A stretch of DNA of 64,000 nucleotides, taken from positions 1,488,001 to 1,552,000 of the forward strand of contig NC_014376.1 of assembly GCF_000144625.1 (NCBI RefSeq), given 5' to 3'. The first letter of the stretch is position 1. Every line of letters starts with the position of its first letter. Positions 58,363 through 64,000 of the stretch are shown one piece after another. The translations under genes and the position numbers were made by a program. Origin of the DNA: [Clostridium] saccharolyticum WM1. Its GTDB lineage: Bacteria > Bacillota > Clostridia > Lachnospirales > Lachnospiraceae. The notes beneath the pieces were generated by a model. It did no database searches. It was not told where the DNA came from and saw only the letters and a list, made by a program, of their open reading frames with translations.

Positions 58363-59415
58363 ATGTTTGTGTTTTCAGAAAGTGTTCCGACAATATTGGT
58401 GTTACTGGTATGGCTTGGGGTGTTTCTGTCGTTGTTTGCCGCAAATGAATTGAGCCGCCGTTTTAAATGGGTGGGGTTTGGCTGCTTTGTTGTACTTCCG
58501 GTTGTTTTAACCGTTTTATGGGTGACGGCATTAAAGGATACTTCTTATATGGACTGGTTTCATCTGGCAAAGGTTTATTCTTCTACGGCAGGGTGTATCG
58601 GTTTTTGGTGTATCCGTCATATGAAAAAGCTGCAGCATAATAAAATAGCGTTGTGTTTCCCGCCGTTAATTCTGGCGGTCAATATCCTGGAAGCGTGTTT
58701 CCGTGATTTTGAAGTAAGCCGGTATGTGGCACCGGTTATGGAGTATAGGAACAATCAGGTTCAGTACTATATCGGCGGTTCATGGAATGTCATGAACGGG
58801 ATTGCTGGTCTTTTGAATATTGTGACTATTACAGGCTGGTTTGGAATCTGTATCCGAAAGAAGACCAGTAAGGATAAAAGCCAGGATATGCTTTGGCCTG
58901 ATATGATGTGGTTCTGGATTATCGCTTATGATTTATGGAATTTTGCTTATACCTATAACTGCCTTCCGACTCATGCATGGTATTGCGGATTAGCACTTTT
59001 ACTGGCCCCTACCATATGTGCATTTACAGTGGGCAAGGGGGCATGGCTGCAGCATCGTGCCCAGACGCTGGCACTGTGGTGTATGTTTGCCCAGACGTTT
59101 CCGGTATTTCAGGATGCCAGCCGTTTTCTGGTGCATTCCCGGTCCAGTAAGGCGATTGCAGTAGCAGCGATACGGGAAGGTATGCTTTCTCCAGACGGGT
59201 ATACGGTATTGACCAGAACAGGAATCCAGCCGGTGACAGGGGTTTCACCGGATACTACTTTTTTATTTGTTATAAGTTTGCTGGCTCTCCTTGCAAATAT
59301 CGGAGTATTTGTCTATATGATTCACAGAATGCATAAGACAAAGAGAAATCCGTATACCGGGGAACTGTATACGGATCATAAGAAGTATCAGGAGATTAAG
59401 GCTTTGGCAGAGTAA
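58363..59415 (+). CDS. Polytopic membrane protein, DUF5692-like
   Basis: The roughly 350-residue protein has eight or more membrane helices, an N-terminal FVFSESVPTILVLLVWLGVF, a conserved polar motif NELSRRFKWVGFG, MWFWIIAYDLWNFAYTYNCL and ITGWFGICI. It resembles the uncharacterised DUF5692 family of Lachnospiraceae; the match is from memory. ATG 58363 is chosen because AAGGAGGA lies six bases ahead; the reading frame upstream is an extension without coding character. It follows hypA at about 130 bases and may be independent. Function unknown. Confidence 0.7.
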   Translation: MFVFSESVPTILVLLVWLGVFLSLFAANELSRRFKWVGFGCFVVLPVVLTVLWVTALKDTSYMDWFHLAKVYSSTAGCIGFWCIRHMKKLQHNKIALCFPPLILAVNILEACFRDFEVSRYVAPVMEYRNNQVQYYIGGSWNVMNGIAGLLNIVTITGWFGICIRKKTSKDKSQDMLWPDMMWFWIIAYDLWNFAYTYNCLPTHAWYCGLALLLAPTICAFTVGKGAWLQHRAQTLALWCMFAQTFPVFQDASRFLVHSRSSKAIAVAAIREGMLSPDGYTVLTRTGIQPVTGVSPDTTFLFVISLLALLANIGVFVYMIHRMHKTKRNPYTGELYTDHKKYQEIKALAE

Positions 59416-59431
59416 ATTTAATGTATGGAAG

Positions 59432-59462
59432 GGCTGTTGTGAAATCTAAATTTGCAACAGCC
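59432..59462. terminator. Bidirectional terminator
   Basis: GGCTGTTG and CAACAGCC form an eight-pair stem between two convergent genes, with ATTTTCT on the plus side. Confidence 0.7.
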
Positions 59463-59470
59463 ATTTTCTA

Positions 59471-60472
59471 TTACAGAATCTTTTCCTTTTGATATATTTT
59501 TATAAGCTTTTCACCCACCGCAGTCAGATTGCGTTCCTGTGCAATGCGAAGACCGCAAGCTGTAAGGTCAGGCAAAGTGCCATCTAATATTCCGGCTGCT
59601 TTCTCGGCAAATTGCTTGAAATCTTTCGCTTTGTAGATGTTTTTTCCATCATCCAACCATCCTTTATAGACAGGAATATCCCGGACAAGAACAGGTATGC
59701 CGCAGGCGAGAGCTTCCAGCACAACAATTCCTTCGGTCTCTTCATAGGAGAAAAAGGTGAACAGGTCACAGCCGCAATAGGCATCCCGGAGTTCAGCCCG
59801 CCCGATATATCCGGGGAAACTCAAATTTTCAGGAGCGTTTTTCATCGCGGATTGGATGTGCTCTGGCACAAGATTCAGGTTTGTATATCCAAACCAAAAG
59901 AAGCGTACCTTTGGCATGCTTCGGGCAAGCTCTATAAAATCTAGAAGGCCCTTGCGCTCAATATAATGGCCAACGGAGATAACCGCTTTATCGGAAGGAA
60001 AGAGATGGTATTTTGCCCGAAAAGCGGTACGCCTTACCGGACTGGACGCAAAATAGTCCGTGTCAATTCCATTGGACAGGCTATATATCGGGGTTTTGAT
60101 TCCATAACTTTTAAGCAGCATTTTTGAGTAGGCCGTGGGAGTTATAATAACATCCCCCATTTCATAACAGTGGATGATCCACCGTTTAAACAAGGGGGCG
60201 AAAATATTAGAGCCTTTAAATGAATTTCTAAAATCTTCCATGGTGGAATGCCCGTAATAAATAATTTTCATGTGCCGCTTACGGGCCAGCCATGCCGCAG
60301 CGAAAGAATCGGGAAATACGGTATTGATATGCACAACCGAAGCGGATTTTGTGAGTTTAGTTGTTGTCTGAAAGCCGATGCGCTCCAGCATGGCCCTTTG
60401 GTGTAAGATTGCCCGGCCGATACCGCTTTTTTGTACCAGCGAAAAGCAACCGGAATATAAGGTGATAAGCAT
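59471..60472 (-). CDS. GT4 glycosyltransferase, CpoA-like glycolipid synthase
   Basis: The 333-residue GT4 enzyme matches CpoA-type diglycosyldiacylglycerol synthases in landmarks: KSGIGRAILHQ, YYGHSTMEDFRNSFKGSN, FAPLFKRWI, TAYSKMLLKSYGIKTPIYSL, SNGID, and the donor site FFSYEETEGIVVLEALACGI, followed by LVRDIPVYKGW. It probably adds the second sugar to monoglycosyl-diacylglycerol on the membrane's inner face. AAGAAAGGAGTTCTTA precedes the ATG. It is the last gene of the three-gene minus-strand operon. Confidence 0.82.
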   Translation of the reverse strand: MLITLYSGCFSLVQKSGIGRAILHQRAMLERIGFQTTTKLTKSASVVHINTVFPDSFAAAWLARKRHMKIIYYGHSTMEDFRNSFKGSNIFAPLFKRWIIHCYEMGDVIITPTAYSKMLLKSYGIKTPIYSLSNGIDTDYFASSPVRRTAFRAKYHLFPSDKAVISVGHYIERKGLLDFIELARSMPKVRFFWFGYTNLNLVPEHIQSAMKNAPENLSFPGYIGRAELRDAYCGCDLFTFFSYEETEGIVVLEALACGIPVLVRDIPVYKGWLDDGKNIYKAKDFKQFAEKAAGILDGTLPDLTACGLRIAQERNLTAVGEKLIKIYQKEKIL

Positions 60473-60486
60473 TAAGAACTCCTTTC

Positions 60487-61083
60487 TTAAAGCACGCTCG
60501 ATGCGATAGTCTGTAAAATTACATTGAGCCCCAAACTATAAAGGGTAATTGAGAACGGTTTGCCAAGCAGAATAATAGCCGTGAATTTGTTCCAGCTCAA
60601 CGTCGTGGTCCCGGCCAAGTAACACAAAAAGTCATCGGGAGCTACCGGAAAAAAGATTGCAATGGCAAACCATTTTGCAAATTGGCTTTCTTTGTTTGTC
60701 CATGACTCATATTTCGTAATTAACTTCTCATTAAAAAGGGCATGTATAACAGGCTTTCCCAGAGTTCGGGCAATGGCGAACGCCGCAAGAGAACCAATGC
60801 ATATGCCGAGGTAATTGTACAGAAAGCCAAACCAAGGTCCAAAAAACAAGACACCTGCAAGACAGCCAAGTCCGCCAGGAAGAATGGGAATGACGACCTG
60901 AACGGCTTGGAAGGCAATAAAAACCAATGCGCTTAAGGCGCCAAAGCCGGCAAGGTATTCCTGGAGAGCCTCAATGGAAGTAAAGAGGTTATTATGAATG
61001 GCGTATACTGAAAAAACGATGCAGATCAAAAGGCTGATGGCAGAAATAATGCCCATGGATTTTTTGACGGATCTCATTTTCAT
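60487..61083 (-). CDS. VTT/DedA-type (TVP38/TMEM64) membrane protein
   Basis: The 198-residue protein has about six membrane helices and the family signature GGLGCLAGVLFFGPWFGFLY, NYLGICIGSLAAFAIARTLG and FFPVAPDDFLCYLAG. TVP38-type proteins are thought to move or balance lipids between membrane leaflets. It lies between two glycolipid glycosyltransferase genes. Its ATG overlaps the previous stop (ATGA at 61080-61083), so the longer start is rejected. Confidence 0.88.
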   Translation of the reverse strand: MKMRSVKKSMGIISAISLLICIVFSVYAIHNNLFTSIEALQEYLAGFGALSALVFIAFQAVQVVIPILPGGLGCLAGVLFFGPWFGFLYNYLGICIGSLAAFAIARTLGKPVIHALFNEKLITKYESWTNKESQFAKWFAIAIFFPVAPDDFLCYLAGTTTLSWNKFTAIILLGKPFSITLYSLGLNVILQTIASSVL

Positions 61084-62270
61084 GACAATGCCTTCTGACG
61101 GGTGATTTTCCAACTTTCGGAATAATCCCGTATCACATCAAAGTAGATATGCTCGACTTTTTCGGCAAATGTTACGGAGGAAAACATCTGATGAGCCAAT
61201 CCGGCAGCATTTATTTTCATGTTTTTTTGTACTTTGGTGTCAGCAAAGAAAAAATTCAGTTTATCGAAAAATTCATTTTCATTCTCATATTGCCAGCCAT
61301 TGGATCCATTTAATATGACACCGTCCAGACATTTGTCTTTCCGGCAAAGCGCCGGCAGACCGGAAGCCAAGGCTTCAATGTACGTAAGCCCTTGGCTCTC
61401 GCTGGAAGAAGCGCTGAGAAACAGATCCCCAAGATGATAGTAATCGTTGACCTGCTCCGGGGGAATCATACCCGTAAACTGAACAGAATTCCGAATACCA
61501 AGTTCCAATGATAAGTGTTCCAAGTTATCACGATAAGGGCCGTCGCCGACGATTAAAAAGGTCACCTGCGGGATATTGCATTTGGCGTAATATTGAAGAA
61601 GTTCCTCAAGGTTCTTTTCTTTTGCAAGGCGTCCGACATAGAGCAAAATCCGGTTTTCACAAGGAATGCCGAGTTGTTTTTTGATATCCAGGCATCTTTG
61701 GGGAGAGGGGGATTTTGAGAATTGTGCTATATCAATTCCCGTCGGAGCCACATAGATGTTTTGGTTAATACCATATCCGTTTAATAAAGACTGCACTTTT
61801 TCCGTGGGAGCAATCACGCCTGCCGTTTGCCGGATGACCCAGCGCGACAACGAGGCAACCATGAGATGTCCCCATTTTTTATTTGGCAGGCAATAATGGG
61901 TGTAGTCCTCATAAATGGTGTGGTATGAGTGGATAATCGGTATATTCAAGCTTTTAGAAATCCGCCGGGCAATAAGGAAGGTGGAGAATTCACAGTGAGA
62001 GTGGATAATATTTGGCTGCCAATTAATAAGATCTTGCACGAAGCTGCTGAATAAAGCTGTCTTTATACGGGCACCGGGATAGATAACTCCTGCCCCTGCG
62101 GAGCCAATGTATGTCACACCATCCGCTTCAAAGGAATGAACGGTCTGTGACAAGGTAAGCACACGGACATCGTGTCCGCGCTGCATAAGCTCTTTTCGTA
62201 AATTTAACACGGAAGTCACCACTCCGTTGATGGTTGGCTCATACCAGTCTGTTGTAATTAATATTTTCAT
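61080..62270 (-). CDS. GT4 glycosyltransferase, 1,2-diacylglycerol 3-glucosyltransferase-like
   Basis: The 396-residue enzyme has the N-terminal ITTDWYEPTINGVVTSVLNL and HSHCEFSTFL of alMGS-type diacylglycerol glucosyltransferases, APTGIDIAQFS, and the GT4 donor site SSSESQGLTYIEALASGLPA with conserved glutamates. It would make monoglucosyl-diacylglycerol, the first step of glycolipid or lipoteichoic-acid anchor synthesis. GAAAGGAAAACTCATTT precedes the ATG. It is the first gene of the operon. Confidence 0.85.
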   Translation of the reverse strand: MKILITTDWYEPTINGVVTSVLNLRKELMQRGHDVRVLTLSQTVHSFEADGVTYIGSAGAGVIYPGARIKTALFSSFVQDLINWQPNIIHSHCEFSTFLIARRISKSLNIPIIHSYHTIYEDYTHYCLPNKKWGHLMVASLSRWVIRQTAGVIAPTEKVQSLLNGYGINQNIYVAPTGIDIAQFSKSPSPQRCLDIKKQLGIPCENRILLYVGRLAKEKNLEELLQYYAKCNIPQVTFLIVGDGPYRDNLEHLSLELGIRNSVQFTGMIPPEQVNDYYHLGDLFLSASSSESQGLTYIEALASGLPALCRKDKCLDGVILNGSNGWQYENENEFFDKLNFFFADTKVQKNMKINAAGLAHQMFSSVTFAEKVEHIYFDVIRDYSESWKITRQKALS

Positions 62271-62739
62271 AAATGAGTTTTCCTTTCTGATAAGATGGAA
62301 AATCGTCTGCCGTCCGGTAACAAAGCCAGTCCAGGCAAACCGTTTAAAATCAACGGAAACTATGGGTAAAATATCAGAGGACTATATCTTAAATCCATAT
62401 CCTTAATGAAGACGATATTCAATTCTTATAGTTTTCTAAAATAAATATTTACATTTCATAATCAATGATTTGTTGAGTGCTTTGCATGAAAGGAAGGAAA
62501 GTATGAAAACAGTTTTTTGGAAGACAATAAAATTGGATTGCTTTTCCACTGGGTTCCAGTCGGCCAGTGAAAGTTTATGTGTACAAATCTTGTATACAGT
62601 GACAAAGCCACCTTTTAGATATAGCATTGAATCAATAAATGAAATATTCCATGCTATATTTTATTGAAATATTTGCTATAATTAATAACAACGGAAGTTG
62701 CCGGGCAGATATTTTTAAGGAGGCAAACGGAGAATAAGA
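62271..62739. other. Gap between glycolipid operon and Y-family polymerase gene
   Basis: An AT-rich gap of about 470 bases. A 54-codon ORF (62503-62667, KTVFWKTIKLDCFSTGF) follows GGAAGGAAAG but has no recognisable features. An extended -10 TTTGCTATAAT (62673-62682) probably starts the polymerase transcript. No LexA box is visible, unlike the prophage promoters. Confidence 0.45.
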
Positions 62740-64000
62740 ATGAAGAACAGGACCTATATCGCTATTGATTTAAAATCCTTCTATGCTTCGGTCGAGTGTG
62801 TGGAACGGGGGCTCGATCCGCTTACCACCAATCTAGTAGTCGCTGATGCAAGCCGTACCGAAAAAACCATTTGTCTCGCCGTCTCGCCCTCCCTTAAAGC
62901 ATACGGCATTCCCGGCAGAGCCAGGCTGTTTGAGGTTGTACAGAAGGTTAGGGAAGTAAATGCAGCGCGATTACGCAAAGCACCAGGACGGACCTTTTCC
63001 GGTGCCTCTTTCAGCGATACTGAATTGAAATCCGCACCGGGTATCTCGCTGGACTATATCATTGCACCGCCGAGAATGGCGTATTATATCGAGTACAGCA
63101 CACGGATTTACAATATCTATTTGAAGTACATTGCGCCCGAAGATATTCATGTCTACTCCATTGACGAGGTATTCATGGATGCCACCGATTATCTGAATAC
63201 CTATAATCTTTCCGCCCGTGAGCTTGCCACGAGAATAATACTGGATGTTCTGGCAATGACAGGCGTTACTGCAACCGCGGGGATTGGCACAAACCTGTAT
63301 CTTTGCAAGATCGCTTTGGATATTCAGGCGAAACGTATTCCGTCGGATCAAAACGGCGTACAGATTGCTGAATTGGACGAAATGAGCTATCGTCACTTGC
63401 TTTGGTCACACCGGCCTCTAACAGACTTTTGGCGCGTTGGCAAAGGATATGCCAGGAAGCTGGAAGAACAAGGTCTCTTCACGATGGGAGATATTGCAAG
63501 ATGCTCTCTCGGTAAGCCCACCGATTATTACAACGAAGATCTGCTGTACAAGCTGTTTGGTATCCATGCGGAGCTGTTGATAGACCATGCGTGGGGGTGG
63601 GAGCCATGCACGATTGCCCATATTAAAGCGTATAAGCCGAGCTCAAACAGCATTGGATCGGGGCAGGTACTGCAAAGTGCCTATACCTTTGATAAAGCAA
63701 AGCTGATCGTATGGGAAATGACGGATCTGCTGGTACTTGATTTGGTGGATAAAAAGCTTGTGACCAACCAGCTTGTTTTAACGGTCGGATATGATATTGA
63801 AAATCTGACAAACCCGAAGATAAAGAAATTATATCATGGGGCAATTACCACTGACCACTACGGACGGGCCGTTCCGAAATCTGCCCATGGTACGGCAAAT
63901 CTTGACAGACAGACTTCTTCTGCAAAATTAATTCTGAATGCTGTCACAGAGCTGTTTGAACGCATTGTTGATAAAAATCTTCTGATCAGGAGAGTCAATA
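62740..64000 (+). CDS. Y-family DNA polymerase (UmuC/DinB-like), cut by window end
   Basis: The visible 420 residues belong to a translesion polymerase: palm motif YIAIDLKSFYASVECVERG with the first catalytic Asp, VYSIDEVFMDAT with the SIDE catalytic pair, GTNLYLCKIALDI, and a little finger from about residue 265 (GWEPCTIAHIKAYKPSSNSI). The SFSDTELKSAPGISLDYIIA insertion in the fingers and the size are those of the long Firmicutes UmuC/UvrX group. No stop is seen before 64000. GGAGAATAAGA precedes the ATG. No -35/LexA box pair was found upstream. Confidence 0.9.
   Translation, partial: MKNRTYIAIDLKSFYASVECVERGLDPLTTNLVVADASRTEKTICLAVSPSLKAYGIPGRARLFEVVQKVREVNAARLRKAPGRTFSGASFSDTELKSAPGISLDYIIAPPRMAYYIEYSTRIYNIYLKYIAPEDIHVYSIDEVFMDATDYLNTYNLSARELATRIILDVLAMTGVTATAGIGTNLYLCKIALDIQAKRIPSDQNGVQIAELDEMSYRHLLWSHRPLTDFWRVGKGYARKLEEQGLFTMGDIARCSLGKPTDYYNEDLLYKLFGIHAELLIDHAWGWEPCTIAHIKAYKPSSNSIGSGQVLQSAYTFDKAKLIVWEMTDLLVLDLVDKKLVTNQLVLTVGYDIENLTNPKIKKLYHGAITTDHYGRAVPKSAHGTANLDRQTSSAKLILNAVTELFERIVDKNLLIRRVN

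Noticed and set aside
62503..62667. 54-codon ORF upstream of the polymerase gene
   Set aside because: A ribosome-like GGAAGG precedes it, but the sequence shows no family or conserved pattern; mentioned only in the gap entry.
1..64000. CRISPR arrays, rRNA operons and intact tRNA genes
   Set aside because: No regularly spaced direct repeats, rRNA segments or complete cloverleaf sequences were seen; only the tRNA/tmRNA 3' fragment at attR.

Overview
The window looks like chromosome of a spore-forming, anaerobic Gram-positive bacterium of the Clostridia, most likely a Lachnospiraceae relative. The signs are strong AGGAGG-type ribosome binding sites, moderate-to-low GC, Csp-type subtilases beside spore-cortex hydrolases, HypA/HypB, a c-di-GMP-I riboswitch and gut-type alpha-rhamnosidase and glycolipid genes. 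The assignment comes from gene content alone; no rRNA or intact tRNA is present.

Bases 1 to about 28,795 are the right-hand part of a contractile-tail prophage of the PBSX/Xkd type. An AT-rich accessory block (1-3,100) is followed by packaging and head genes (3,189-11,288), connector, sheath, tube, tape measure, baseplate and fibre genes (11,285-22,048), and holin and endolysin (22,064-23,400). After these comes a minus-strand block with an ATP-dependent DNA ligase and a set of small regulators (Arc-like, Rha, XRE). The prophage ends at a tRNA/tmRNA 3'-end fragment (about 28,763-28,793), probably attR; integrase and attL lie left of the window. Three prophage promoters share one design: a LexA-type CGAAC-N4-GTTC box in the 17-bp spacer against the -10. 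They drive a two-gene soluble/membrane module, the ligase operon and a small gene near attR. Other prophage features are a -1 frameshift site in the tail chaperone gene, a candidate nested RNA before the scaffold gene, and a repeated operator-like ACGGTNNACCGT palindrome.

Bases 29,277-39,353 form a probable spore or germination island. It has three Csp-like subtilases with a jelly-roll-type insertion; one has lost its catalytic serine. A type-1 sugar-binding protein with no signal peptide sits in one operon between two of the subtilases. A LysM-GH18 enzyme (SleL/YaaH-like), a CwlD-like amidase, a sugar-dehydrogenase-like propeller and a rubrerythrin-like protein complete it. A sugar sensor physically tied to Csp proteases is the most interesting system here. 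Bases 39,480-43,030 are a scar: an orphan c-di-GMP-I riboswitch, an IS200-type fragment that has cut off the 5' end of a GH78 alpha-L-rhamnosidase gene, and an IS256-type fossil.

The right part is ordinary accessory chromosome arranged as small regulated units. These are AraC+VOC, a MerR/TipA-like autoregulated pair with a double zinc-knuckle protein, and TetR/nitroreductase. Next is a MerR-controlled operon of a transglutaminase-UvrA fusion and an MFS exporter. An FCD-type GntR regulator then lies divergent to hypB, a 4Fe-4S/flavin oxidoreductase and hypA, with no hydrogenase in view. A glycolipid operon (GT4, VTT/DedA-type protein, CpoA-like GT4) follows. The window closes inside a Y-family DNA polymerase gene.
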